From positions 1-11,388 of the forward strand of contig JANYFH010000152.1 of the NCBI GenBank assembly GCA_025362705.1: DNA of 11,388 nucleotides. The letters run 5' to 3'. The DNA is from Betaproteobacteria bacterium (GTDB lineage Bacteria; Pseudomonadota; Gammaproteobacteria; Burkholderiales; Usitatibacteraceae). A program made the position numbers and the translations under genes. This document shows positions 1-6,864 of the stretch, in pieces. Position 1 is the first letter of the stretch. Every line of letters starts with the position of its first letter. Below the pieces are notes generated by a model. The model saw only the letters and a program-made list of their open reading frames with translations, did not search any database and had not been told where the DNA came from.

Positions 1-69
1 TCGCTCGTATTACCGAAAAAAACACCGGTGAGTGCGAAGCGCGTAACGGTCGAGTAATTGCTATGCCTG

Positions 70-96
70 GCGACCGGCGCAGAACGCGCTGGTCGC
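70..96 (-). other. Stem-loop touching the trmL stop codon
   Basis: An 11-bp inverted repeat, GCGACCGGCGC (70-80) against GCGCTGGTCGC (86-96), with a 5-base loop and one G-T wobble. Its edge touches the trmL stop codon. No T-tract follows on the minus strand, so it is not a standard intrinsic terminator. It could protect the mRNA 3' end or assist a Rho-dependent stop. The fold is seen directly; the role is inferred. Confidence 0.35.
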
Positions 97-557
97 TAAC
101 TTCCTGCGAAGTCGTGCTGCCGCCACGCTTCGAACACCATCACGGCCACTGAATTGGAAAGATTCAGGCTGCGATTATTCGGCTGCATCGGCAGGCATAC
201 CCTTCGCTCGGCTGGAAATTCGTCCATGATTTCTGCGGGCAACCCTGCGGTCTCCTGCCCGAACACGAAACTGTCGCCAGCCTGAAACGAGACCTGGTCG
301 TAACGCGTCCCATTGCGCGTTTCCACTGCAAACAGTCGCGAACCTTTGAGCGCCTCGCGGCAGGCCGTCCAGCTTTGGTGATGCTGCACGCTGGCAAACT
401 CGTGATAATCCAGACCCGCACGTTTGACGCGCGCGTCGTCCCATTCGAAACCAAGCGGATGCACCAGATGCAAGCTAGCCCCGGTATTAGCGCAGAGTCG
501 AATAACGTTGCCTGTATTCGGTGGAATTTCGGGGCGGTAAAGTACGACGTTAAACAT
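96..557 (-). CDS. trmL: tRNA (cytidine/uridine(34)-2'-O)-methyltransferase, TrmL (YibK) family
   Basis: This 153-residue protein is a minimal SPOUT-class (trefoil-knot) RNA methyltransferase, close to the 157 residues of E. coli TrmL/YibK. TrmL uses S-adenosylmethionine to 2'-O-methylate the wobble base of tRNA-Leu isoacceptors in the cytoplasm and works as a dimer. Visible family motifs are IPPNTGNVIRLCANTG (residues 11-26), FGQETAGLP (99-107, knot/SAM loop) and MQPNNRSLNLSNSVA (124-138), which forms the C-terminal knot and carries the conserved Asn/Arg/Ser-Leu-Asn region. The ATG at 557 is chosen because family members begin MFNVVLY-like, with no extension. It starts 5 bases after the comF stop codon, so it is probably translated from a comF-trmL transcript. 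Nothing looks truncated. Confidence 0.95.
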   Translation of the reverse strand: MFNVVLYRPEIPPNTGNVIRLCANTGASLHLVHPLGFEWDDARVKRAGLDYHEFASVQHHQSWTACREALKGSRLFAVETRNGTRYDQVSFQAGDSFVFGQETAGLPAEIMDEFPAERRVCLPMQPNNRSLNLSNSVAVMVFEAWRQHDFAGS

Positions 558-562
558 GGCTT

Positions 563-1327
563 TTAGTTTTGAACGTCGTCAAACGGGACAGTTTCCAGTT
601 CCGTCGCAATCGATACATCGTCCCTCAACGCGCGTGCAATCACCCATGCACTCACATGCGCGGCCCCGGCCTTCTTCAGTGCCCTTGCGGCCTCCGAAAG
701 CGTCGCACCGGTCGTCATCACATCGTCGACAACAGCCACGCGCAAGCCGTCGAGCCGATTGGCACAATCAAATGCACCGCGCACGTTCTTCAAGCGCGCT
801 TCGCGACTCAATCCGCTCTGCGGTGGTGTCTCGCGCACACGCAACATGCCGCGCGCTTCGAACCGGATTCCTAGTGTTTTGGACACTCGTTCACCGAGCA
901 ACGATGCCTGGTTGAATCCACGTTCGGCCAAGCGCATGGGTGCGAGCGGAAGCGGGATAACCAGATCAGGGCGCGCAGCAGCTTCAATAGCGCCGAGGGC
1001 ACGAACAAGCGCATCCGCAAACAGCGGCAGCAAGCTCAGGTTGGCATTGAATTTATACGCCTGCACCAGCCGGTCGAGTGGGTACGCATAGCGAAAAGCG
1101 CTGATGGTTTCGTCGAAGTGCGGCGGGTTGGACAGACAGGCACCGCAAAGTTGCTGAAGCGTACCCTCAGCATTACAGCGTGGACAGCCAGTTGTCTGGC
1201 GAAACGGCAATTCGCGCTGGCAAGGCGCGCGCAGGCTCGCGCGCGAATGCACGCCACACAATGTGCAGTCCTGCGAAAGTACGCGCCCCAGGACGGAAGA
1301 TGCGGTGGTTGACCGGAAAATCGACAT
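563..1327 (-). CDS. comF: ComF family protein: zinc-finger plus phosphoribosyltransferase domain (GntX-like)
   Basis: 254 residues from the chosen ATG at 1327. The N-terminal third is cysteine rich in paired and single Cys arrangements (C21/C24, C36, C48/C51, C61/C64), the expected zinc-binding region. A type I phosphoribosyltransferase fold follows, with the ComF signature RLAERGFNQA near residues 132-141 and the PRPP-binding loop VVDDVMTTGAT near 199-209. ComF homologues support DNA uptake in naturally competent bacteria; in E. coli the homologue GntX sits beside bioH. The biochemical substrate of the family is not settled. The frame stays open upstream to a TTG at 1366, which would add 13 residues. 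The ATG is preferred because the extension is not family-like and neither start has a clear ribosome binding site. It diverges from bioB and precedes trmL. Confidence 0.88.
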   Translation of the reverse strand: MSIFRSTTASSVLGRVLSQDCTLCGVHSRASLRAPCQRELPFRQTTGCPRCNAEGTLQQLCGACLSNPPHFDETISAFRYAYPLDRLVQAYKFNANLSLLPLFADALVRALGAIEAAARPDLVIPLPLAPMRLAERGFNQASLLGERVSKTLGIRFEARGMLRVRETPPQSGLSREARLKNVRGAFDCANRLDGLRVAVVDDVMTTGATLSEAARALKKAGAAHVSAWVIARALRDDVSIATELETVPFDDVQN

Positions 1328-1369
1328 GCCTGATGTTTGAACGATTGTCGTTTGTTGATGCGTCAAAAA

Positions 1370-1398
1370 TTGACATATCGGATGGATTTGGCAATCAT
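1370..1398 (+). promoter_or_regulatory. Candidate sigma70 promoter for the biotin operon
   Basis: A perfect -35 hexamer TTGACA (1370-1375) is followed after 17 bases by AATCAT (1393-1398), a 4/6 match to TATAAT. This would start transcription near 1405, about 30 bases before bioB. It lies in the short comF-bioB divergent region. I saw no full BirA-type operator (paired TTGTAAACC-like half-sites); there is only a GTTAACC near 1413-1419. The assignment rests on hexamers only. Confidence 0.4.
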
Positions 1399-1435
1399 GC
1401 CATGTTTATTTCGTTAACCCCTCTGGGATCATTCA

Positions 1436-2446
1436 ATGACCGTCACATCCGCGCAATCGATTCCCGTCGCCGTACCGGCTTCCTGGCTAAAAACCGGCAA
1501 ACCGGCTGCGTGGTCGCTGGATGAAATCGAAACATTATTCGATTTGTCATTTTCCGATCTGATTTTTCGCGCTCAAATGCTGCACCGCGAGTATCACGAT
1601 CCAAATCGCGTACAACTATCCACGTTGCTATCGATCAAAACCGGCGGCTGCTCGGAGGATTGCGGTTACTGCCCGCAGGCGGCGCGCTACCACACCGGTG
1701 TGGACAACGAACCGATGATGGAGATCGCGGCCGTCGTGTCCGCCGCTAAACTCGCCAAAGAAAACGGCGCTTCGCGCTTTTGCATGGGCGCCGCGTGGCG
1801 CGGACCCAAGCAGCGTGACCTCGATCCGGTGTTGGAGATGGTGCGGGAAGTCAAAGCGCTGGGGCTGGAAACTTGCTGCACCCTCGGCATGTTGAAAGAA
1901 GGCCAAGCCGAGCAATTGAAAAGCGCGGGGCTCGACTACTACAACCATAACCTGGATACCGCGCCGGAAGTTTATGGCGACATCGTCACCACCCGCGAAT
2001 ACCAGGATCGGCTCGATACGCTCGAACGTGTACGCGGCGCGGGCATGAACGTCTGCTGCGGTGGCATCGTCGGCATGGGTGAATCGCGGCGCGAACGCGC
2101 GGGCCTGATCGCACAACTCGCCAATCTCGATCCGCATCCGGAGTCGGTGCCGATTAATTATCTGGTTCAGGTCGAAGGCACACCGCTGCACGAAAAACTG
2201 CATGGCGAGAAGGCGCTCGACTGGACCGAGTTCGTGCGCACCATCGCCGTGGCGCGCATCACCATGCCGGCAAGCTTTGTCAGGCTTTCGGCGGGACGCC
2301 AGGAAATGAATGAAGCGACGCAGGCGATGTGTTTTCTCGCTGGCGCCAATTCGATTTTCTACGGAGAGAAATTGCTCACTACAGGTAATCCTGATGTGGC
2401 TCGGGATCGGGCGCTGTTTGAAAAGCTGGGCATTGCGCCGTTATAG
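1436..2446 (+). CDS. bioB: Biotin synthase, radical SAM enzyme
   Basis: BioB catalyses the last step of biotin synthesis, inserting sulfur into dethiobiotin using S-adenosylmethionine radicals, with a [4Fe-4S] and a sacrificial [2Fe-2S] cluster. The protein has 336 residues. The radical-SAM triad CxxxCxxC is C72, C76 and C79 in KTGGCSEDCGYCPQ. The [2Fe-2S] ligands align as C116 (SRFCMGA), C147 (ETCCTL), C207 (NVCCGG) and R283 (VRLSAGR). The YNHNLDT motif (169-175) and the GVP-region motif VEGTPL are also present. Compared with the E. coli enzyme it has about 19 more residues at the N-terminus and a shorter C-terminal tail. The start is ATG 1436; the Shine-Dalgarno is weak (TGGGAT, 1424-1429). 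It is the first gene of the bio cluster. Confidence 0.97.
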   Translation: MTVTSAQSIPVAVPASWLKTGKPAAWSLDEIETLFDLSFSDLIFRAQMLHREYHDPNRVQLSTLLSIKTGGCSEDCGYCPQAARYHTGVDNEPMMEIAAVVSAAKLAKENGASRFCMGAAWRGPKQRDLDPVLEMVREVKALGLETCCTLGMLKEGQAEQLKSAGLDYYNHNLDTAPEVYGDIVTTREYQDRLDTLERVRGAGMNVCCGGIVGMGESRRERAGLIAQLANLDPHPESVPINYLVQVEGTPLHEKLHGEKALDWTEFVRTIAVARITMPASFVRLSAGRQEMNEATQAMCFLAGANSIFYGEKLLTTGNPDVARDRALFEKLGIAPL

Positions 2447-2447
2447 T

Positions 2448-2513
2448 AAACACTAGCACTGGCGCGGTGTTTCAGGCATTTTCTGCCTGAAATTCTCGCC
2501 AATGCTAGTGTTT
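2448..2513. repeat. Nested inverted repeat between bioB and bioF (copy A of a dispersed element)
   Basis: The outer arms are 17 bases: AAACACTAGCACTGGCG (2448-2464) against CGCCAATGCTAGTGTTT (2497-2513), with 16 of 17 paired. Inside is a perfect 9-bp stem, TTTCAGGCA (2470-2478) and TGCCTGAAA (2484-2492), with loop TTTTC. The right arm runs into TTTTGATGTTTTG. The left 30 bases recur with few changes at 8025-8053, so this looks like a dispersed REP/MITE-like palindromic element. It is too short to code for anything. Sitting inside the operon it may act as a partial terminator, a processing site or an RNA stabiliser; that role is inferred. Confidence 0.75.
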
Positions 2514-2537
2514 TGATGTTTTGCCTATAGAGCAACA

Positions 2538-3728
2538 ATGTCCATCTCCGACTTCTCCCTGCAACTTTCCGAGCTCGCCCAAGCCGACCAACTGCGCACC
2601 CGCCGCATCATCGATGGCCCGCAGGATGCGTCTATGCTGGTCGATGGCAAGCGCGTTATTTCTTATGCGAGCAACGATTACCTAGGGCTTGCCAATCACC
2701 CGAAAGTAGTTGAAGCCGCCATGCGCGCCTTGAAGCGTTACGGTCTGGGCGCTGCCGCATCGCACATGGTGTCGGGGCATATGCGCGCGCATCATGAGCT
2801 GGAAGAAAAGCTTGCTGACTATGTCGCTTTGCCCAAAGCGTTGCTGTTCTCGTCCGGCTATGCGGCCAACCTCGGCATTCTCACCGCACTCGCGGGGCGA
2901 GGTGACACGATATTTGCCGACAAACTCAACCACGCCAGTCTTAATGATGGCGCATTGTTGTCGCGCGCCACGTTCAAGCGCTACCCACATTGCGATCTCG
3001 TCAAACTCGAAACGATGTTGGCTGACACGAAGAGTGGCGGCCGCAAATTGATCATCACCGATGCCGTATTCAGCATGGATGGCGACATTGCACCGCTGCC
3101 TGAATTGCTGAAACTCGCGGAAAAATACGATGCGCTCCTGGTGATCGACGACGCGCACGGCTTTGGCGTGTTGGGCTATCGCGGCAAAGGTGCACTCGAA
3201 CACTTCAACCTGAAGAGTGAACGCATCGTCTACATGGCAACGCTGGGCAAGGCGGCGGGCGGCTATGGCGCGTTCGTGGCGGGCGAAGAAGACACTGTCG
3301 AGTGGATTTTGCAATCGGCGCGCAGCTATATTTTCACCACGGCCACACCGCCTGCAATTGCAGCGGCGATGCAGGTAAGCCTCGAAGTAATGCAGGAAGA
3401 CCGCGAGCGCCTGAAGCATCTGCGTACGATGATAGATTTCTTTGGCGATTCGCTAAAGCTGCAATTCGCGAAGTTGCCCTATTCACAGACCGCCATCCAG
3501 CCGATCATCATTGGCGACAACGCAACGACGCTGGCATTTGCCGAGGCGCTGCGTGAGCGCCACATGTTCGTGCCCGCGATTCGTCCGCCGACCGTGCCAC
3601 TGGGTGCCGCACGATTGCGCGTGTCCATTACGGCCGCGCACAGCGCTGACGATTTATTCGATCTCATCACTGCACTCACCGATTTGGAAGTCGAGTTGAT
3701 GGCTGATGGAAAGATGCACCCCAAGTGA
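2538..3728 (+). CDS. bioF: 8-amino-7-oxononanoate synthase (KAPA synthase), PLP enzyme
   Basis: BioF condenses pimeloyl-ACP (or -CoA) with L-alanine, with decarboxylation, to give KAPA, the first step of biotin ring assembly. It is a cytoplasmic dimeric fold-type I PLP enzyme of the alpha-oxoamine synthase family. The 396 residues match the usual length (about 385). Visible motifs: SNDYLGLANHP (45-55), SGYAANLGIL (106-115), FADKLNHASLNDG (126-138, PLP-stacking His), IDDAHGFGVLG (203-213, with D204 and H207 at the pyridine ring), and the Schiff-base lysine K238 in ATLGKAAGGYGAF. The start is ATG 2538, with a short AGAG (2529-2532) as a possible weak Shine-Dalgarno. Its stop overlaps the GTG start of bioH by 4 bases. 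It is separated from bioB by the palindromic repeat. Confidence 0.96.
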   Translation: MSISDFSLQLSELAQADQLRTRRIIDGPQDASMLVDGKRVISYASNDYLGLANHPKVVEAAMRALKRYGLGAAASHMVSGHMRAHHELEEKLADYVALPKALLFSSGYAANLGILTALAGRGDTIFADKLNHASLNDGALLSRATFKRYPHCDLVKLETMLADTKSGGRKLIITDAVFSMDGDIAPLPELLKLAEKYDALLVIDDAHGFGVLGYRGKGALEHFNLKSERIVYMATLGKAAGGYGAFVAGEEDTVEWILQSARSYIFTTATPPAIAAAMQVSLEVMQEDRERLKHLRTMIDFFGDSLKLQFAKLPYSQTAIQPIIIGDNATTLAFAEALRERHMFVPAIRPPTVPLGAARLRVSITAAHSADDLFDLITALTDLEVELMADGKMHPK

Positions 3729-4489
3729 GCGTGTTTGTCGATGTTGTCGGTCGCGGTCCCAATCTCACGATGCTGCACGGCTGGGGATTGAATGGCGCGG
3801 TGTGGAACGGTGTGCGTGATGCGCTCGCAGAAAAATTCACACTGCATATTATCGATTTGCCGGGGCACGGTCACTCGCAAGGCGAAGCGATTACGACACT
3901 CACTGAAACCGCAGACGCAATTGCCAGCGTGATGCCGGTATATTCGCACCTGCTTGGCTGGTCACTGGGCGGACAAATCGCGCTGGAACTGGCGCGGTGT
4001 CACGCCGATCGCATAGACAAACTACTACTGGTTGCGACAACGCCCTGCTTCCTGCAACGCGAGGACTGGCCTCATGCTGTGCTGCCCGCCGTGCTCAATG
4101 ATTTTGGCGCGCGCCTTGCAAATAACACTGCGGCGACCATCAGGAGCTTTCTCGCTTTGCAGGTGCTTAACCAGTCCAATATGCGCGACACGATGACAAG
4201 ACTTCAACAGGCACTTACTTCGCGCGGGGCCATAGCTCCTGCGGCGCTTGCGGGGGGACTGGAAATTTTGCGAAGCACGGATTTGCGTGGGCAAATCCCG
4301 TACATTGCGCATGCCGCGCTGGTCATACAAGGCGACCACGATGCTCTCGCACCGGAGCCTGCCGGGCGCTGGCTGGCGAATTCTTTGCCCCGGGCCAGCT
4401 ATGTGATGATGGCGCATGCCGCTCACGCGCCTTTTCTTTCACACCGCGAGGCGTTTTTACGCGAACTTGAATTTTTCGTGGCCACATGA
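3725..4489 (+). CDS. bioH: Pimeloyl-[ACP] methyl ester esterase
   Basis: BioH is an alpha/beta hydrolase that removes the methyl group from pimeloyl-ACP methyl ester, ending the fatty-acid-synthase-dependent part of pimelate synthesis. The 254 residues match E. coli BioH (256). The nucleophile elbow is GWSLGG with S80; the other triad members align as D206 (QGDHDAL) and H234 (AAHAPF). The oxyanion region is LHGWGLNGAVW (17-27), and the DLPGHGHS turn (44-51) is typical of the family. The start is a GTG at 3725 within the bioF stop (GTGA overlap), which suggests translational coupling. The protein begins with the first beta strand of the fold, supporting this start. The stop overlaps the bioC ATG by 4 bases. 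Confidence 0.94.
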   Translation: MSVFVDVVGRGPNLTMLHGWGLNGAVWNGVRDALAEKFTLHIIDLPGHGHSQGEAITTLTETADAIASVMPVYSHLLGWSLGGQIALELARCHADRIDKLLLVATTPCFLQREDWPHAVLPAVLNDFGARLANNTAATIRSFLALQVLNQSNMRDTMTRLQQALTSRGAIAPAALAGGLEILRSTDLRGQIPYIAHAALVIQGDHDALAPEPAGRWLANSLPRASYVMMAHAAHAPFLSHREAFLRELEFFVAT

Positions 4490-5397
4490 GCGCTGACAAA
4501 ACCACCTTTCCGCCCAAACCTGCGGTACGAGCCTCCTTCGGCAATGCAGCCAGGAGCTACGATGACAACGCGTTCCTGCAACGCGAAATTGCCGACCGCC
4601 TGTTCGAGCGGCTCGAATATATCAAGCTGCGACCGCACACTGCACTCGATATTGGCTGTGGAACTGGCTATGCGACGGCCAAATTGCGCGAGCGTTATTC
4701 GGATGCAAACATTATTGGACTCGACCTCGCCATGCAAATGCTTGGCGTCGCAAAAGCACACGCAAAACCTGCGCCGTGGCTGAAGCGGCTTCTGCACCAG
4801 GTACCGCAACAGTCATGGTTGTGTGGCGACGCCGAGGCGCTGCCAATCAAAACAGAAAGCATCGATCTGGCCCTGTCAAACCTCACGCTACAATGGTGCG
4901 ACCCCGAGCGTGTCGCGAAAGAAGTTGTCCGTGTACTAAAGCCGAACGGTCTCTTCATGTTCACGACGTTCGGCCCCGATACACTCAAGGAGCTTCGCAA
5001 AGCTTTTCGCGCCATAGACGACCACCCGCACGTCAATAAATTCATCGACATGCACGACATCGGCGACATCCTTGTTGGCGCAGGTTTTGCCGATCCGGTG
5101 ATGGATCAGGAAATCGTGACGCTGACCTATGCCGAGTTAAAGCCGTTGTTGAAAGAATTGAAAGGCATCGGCGCGCACAATGTGCTCAACGGCCGCAGCA
5201 TTGGCCTGATGGGGCGCGAACGCTGGCAACGCATGGTGTCGGCGTATGATTTATTTCGGACCGGTGGGCGACTGCCTGCCACCTTCGAAGTTGTTTACGG
5301 CCACGCCTGGAAACCTGAATTCAGCAAACGTAAAACCATCGACGGGCAACAAACTATCAACTTTGACGAATTCAAACGCATGGTGAGCAAGTCATGA
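4486..5397 (+). CDS. bioC: Malonyl-[ACP] O-methyltransferase
   Basis: BioC uses SAM to methylate the free carboxyl of malonyl-ACP. This disguises it as a fatty-acid primer so that pimeloyl-ACP methyl ester can be built by the normal elongation cycle; BioH then removes the methyl group. It has 303 residues, somewhat longer than E. coli BioC (251), as is common in betaproteobacterial versions. The N-terminal VRASFGNAARSYDDNAFLQ segment (14-32) is BioC-typical. SAM-binding motif I is ALDIGCGTGYAT (53-64), the ribose-binding acidic residue is D80, the adenine-site motif is CGDAEALP (113-120), and motif IV is SNLTLQWC (131-138). The C-terminal extension (about 230-303) has no motif I recognise. 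The ATG overlaps the bioH stop (ATGA), and its own stop overlaps bioD the same way. Confidence 0.94.
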   Translation: MSADKTTFPPKPAVRASFGNAARSYDDNAFLQREIADRLFERLEYIKLRPHTALDIGCGTGYATAKLRERYSDANIIGLDLAMQMLGVAKAHAKPAPWLKRLLHQVPQQSWLCGDAEALPIKTESIDLALSNLTLQWCDPERVAKEVVRVLKPNGLFMFTTFGPDTLKELRKAFRAIDDHPHVNKFIDMHDIGDILVGAGFADPVMDQEIVTLTYAELKPLLKELKGIGAHNVLNGRSIGLMGRERWQRMVSAYDLFRTGGRLPATFEVVYGHAWKPEFSKRKTIDGQQTINFDEFKRMVSKS

Positions 5398-6092
5398 AAA
5401 ATTACTTCATTACCGGTACCGACACCGATGTCGGCAAAAGCCTGATCGCCTGCGCGTTGATTCAGGCGTTCGCCGAGCGCGGCTGTCGCGCAGCACCGAT
5501 GAAACCGATCGCCGCGGGCACGATGAATATCAACGGCGTCGACATGAACATCGATGTGGCGGCGCTGCGCGACGTGTCGGGATCGAAGGCGGCGCTCAGG
5601 GACATCAACCCTTATTGTTTTTCCGAGCCCATCGCACCGCATCTGGCTGCGCAGCACGAGAATGTAGTGGTGGAGATCGGCGTCATCCGTGCTGCATTCG
5701 ACCGTCTCAAAGCGGATGCCGATACCGTGCTGGTCGAGGGCGCTGGCGGATTTTTAGTGCCGCTTTCACTGACACAATCGATGGCGGAAATTCCCATGGC
5801 ACTGGGGCTGGAGGTGATTCTGGTGGTCGGCATGCGCCTGGGTGTACTCAACCACGCACTGCTTACCGTTGAAGCGATTCGCTCGCGCGGACTGAAGCTG
5901 GGCGGCTGGGTCGCCAATACTGCGGTGGCGGGCGCGACGATGCTAGCCTATGACGAAAATCACGCCACCCTCGAACGTATTATTGGCGCGCCTCTGCTGG
6001 GTACCGTACCGTACGATGCACTTTCCAGCAATGCACTCGAGCGAGCACGGCGCGCCTCGCACCATCTGCGCATGGATACGCTGCTTGACTGA
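5394..6092 (+). CDS. bioD: Dethiobiotin synthetase (ATP-dependent)
   Basis: BioD carboxylates DAPA and closes the ureido ring with ATP to make dethiobiotin, the substrate of BioB. The 232 residues match the family (about 225). The P-loop is GTDTDVGKS (8-16, K15). The substrate and phosphate residues K37 in MKPIAAG and E115 in VEGAGGFLVPL are present, as is the VVGMRLGVLNHALL stretch (144-157). The base-recognition loop NTAVAG lies near 175-180. The ATG at 5394 overlaps the bioC stop by 4 bases. The DAPA it consumes is made by BioA (or an equivalent), which is not encoded in this window, so that gene must lie elsewhere. Confidence 0.96.
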   Translation: MKNYFITGTDTDVGKSLIACALIQAFAERGCRAAPMKPIAAGTMNINGVDMNIDVAALRDVSGSKAALRDINPYCFSEPIAPHLAAQHENVVVEIGVIRAAFDRLKADADTVLVEGAGGFLVPLSLTQSMAEIPMALGLEVILVVGMRLGVLNHALLTVEAIRSRGLKLGGWVANTAVAGATMLAYDENHATLERIIGAPLLGTVPYDALSSNALERARRASHHLRMDTLLD

Positions 6093-6119
6093 CTCTCATC
6101 GTCGAATTGGAAACATGCA

Positions 6120-6773
6120 TTGATCAAGAATGTTCTGCTCGATCTTGACGGGACGCTGACCGACCCTGCGCTTGGCATCACCAATTGCATCATCTACGCG
6201 TTGACGCGCCTCGATGTCGTCGCGCCTCCAGCCCACGACCTGCACTTCGCAATCGGTCCGCCGTTGCGAGGCACATTCGCAACGCTTCTCAACAGCGATG
6301 ACGCCGCCATCATTGAGCAGGCGATGAGTTTCTATCGCGAACGATTCGCCGATACCGGTCTGTTCGAAAATATCGTGTATGACGGCGTGCCGGAAATGCT
6401 GGCTACGTTGAAGGCACAAAAGTATCGGCTACTGCTCGCCACCGCGAAGCCGCATGTTTATGCGCGCCGCATCCTGGCACATTTCAGGATACTGGCGCCG
6501 TTTAATGGCATCTACGGCAGCGAACTCGACGGCGTGCGCCAGCATAAGGGTGAGTTGCTCACGTATCTGTTCACCTGCGAAGGCATCGATCCCCAAAGCG
6601 CTGTGATGGTCGGCGACCGGCATCACGATATCGATGCGGCGCACGCCAATGGCTGCCGGGCGATTGGTGTCACGTACGGCTACGGTAGTGCCGCGGAATT
6701 GGCGCATGCGGACCGGCTGTGCGATTCACCGGCGCGAATTGGCGCCACTATCGCTACGCTTGATGCGTTGTAA
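6120..6773 (+). CDS. HAD superfamily IA phosphatase (phosphoglycolate phosphatase / 5'-nucleotidase-like)
   Basis: 217 residues with all four HAD motifs: motif I DLDGTLTD with nucleophile D8 and acid D10; motif II LLATAKP with T108; motif III K143 in QHKGELL; motif IV GDRHHD with D166 and D170. An alpha-helical cap (about 15-80) containing AIGPPLRGTF places it in subfamily IA, in a group annotated variously as phosphoglycolate phosphatase (Gph-like) or 5'-nucleotidase. The substrate cannot be decided from sequence. The start is a TTG at 6120: motif I begins only seven codons later, the upstream ATG at 6115 is out of frame and stops at once, and GGAAA (6109-6113) gives a well-spaced Shine-Dalgarno. 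It lies 27 bases after bioD, so it is probably co-transcribed with the biotin genes, though no role in biotin synthesis is shown. Confidence 0.88.
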   Translation: MIKNVLLDLDGTLTDPALGITNCIIYALTRLDVVAPPAHDLHFAIGPPLRGTFATLLNSDDAAIIEQAMSFYRERFADTGLFENIVYDGVPEMLATLKAQKYRLLLATAKPHVYARRILAHFRILAPFNGIYGSELDGVRQHKGELLTYLFTCEGIDPQSAVMVGDRHHDIDAAHANGCRAIGVTYGYGSAAELAHADRLCDSPARIGATIATLDAL

Positions 6774-6830
6774 TCAGCGATAATATTCTTGACCTGACAC
6801 AAGGCATGAATTGCTCTCGAAGCGAAGAAT

Positions 6831-6836
6831 TATAAA
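6831..6836 (+). promoter_or_regulatory. Possible -10 element for the TRAP binding-protein gene
   Basis: TATAAA (5/6 to consensus) in an A/T-rich patch. It predicts a start near 6843 and a leader of about 22 bases before the ATG at 6865. The -35 at 17-bp spacing (GAATTG, 6808-6813) is poor. A TTGACC at 6789-6794 is too far upstream to pair with it. No terminator separates this gene from the HAD gene, so read-through from the bio operon is also possible. Confidence 0.28.
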
Positions 6837-6864
6837 AATCCTCCCATCCACTGAAAGGATCATC

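Noticed and set aside
12..34. ACCG and CGGT arms with a T7 run on the minus strand, as a terminator for comF-trmL
   Set aside because: The stem is only 4-5 bp and the T-run lies inside the loop rather than after the hairpin, so it is not a plausible intrinsic terminator.
1..95. Short open frames at the left edge (plus-strand frame 1 open to a stop at 55-57; frame 3 open to 152)
   Set aside because: Too short to recognise and neither matches a family I know. One might be the 3' end of a gene convergent with trmL, but the sequence cannot decide.
870..885. CTAGTGTTTT inside comF, matching the right tip of the palindromic repeat
   Set aside because: A 10-base match within conserved coding sequence with no further arm similarity; best explained by chance.
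1411..1420. GTTAACC as a BirA or other biotin-repressor operator
   Set aside because: Only one half-site is present, with no inverted partner at the expected spacing.
1628..2203. 191-codon open frame antisense to bioB
   Set aside because: It lies wholly inside an unmistakable bioB gene, has no family resemblance, and is a typical codon-bias shadow of GC-rich DNA.
2682..3419. 245-codon open frame antisense to bioF
   Set aside because: Fully contained in bioF, rich in Arg/Cys/His and without any motif; a shadow frame.
6811..6864. 18-residue N-terminal extension of the TRAP binding protein
   Set aside because: The Tat signal peptide starts at the ATG at 6865, which has a good Shine-Dalgarno just upstream; an extension would bury the signal.
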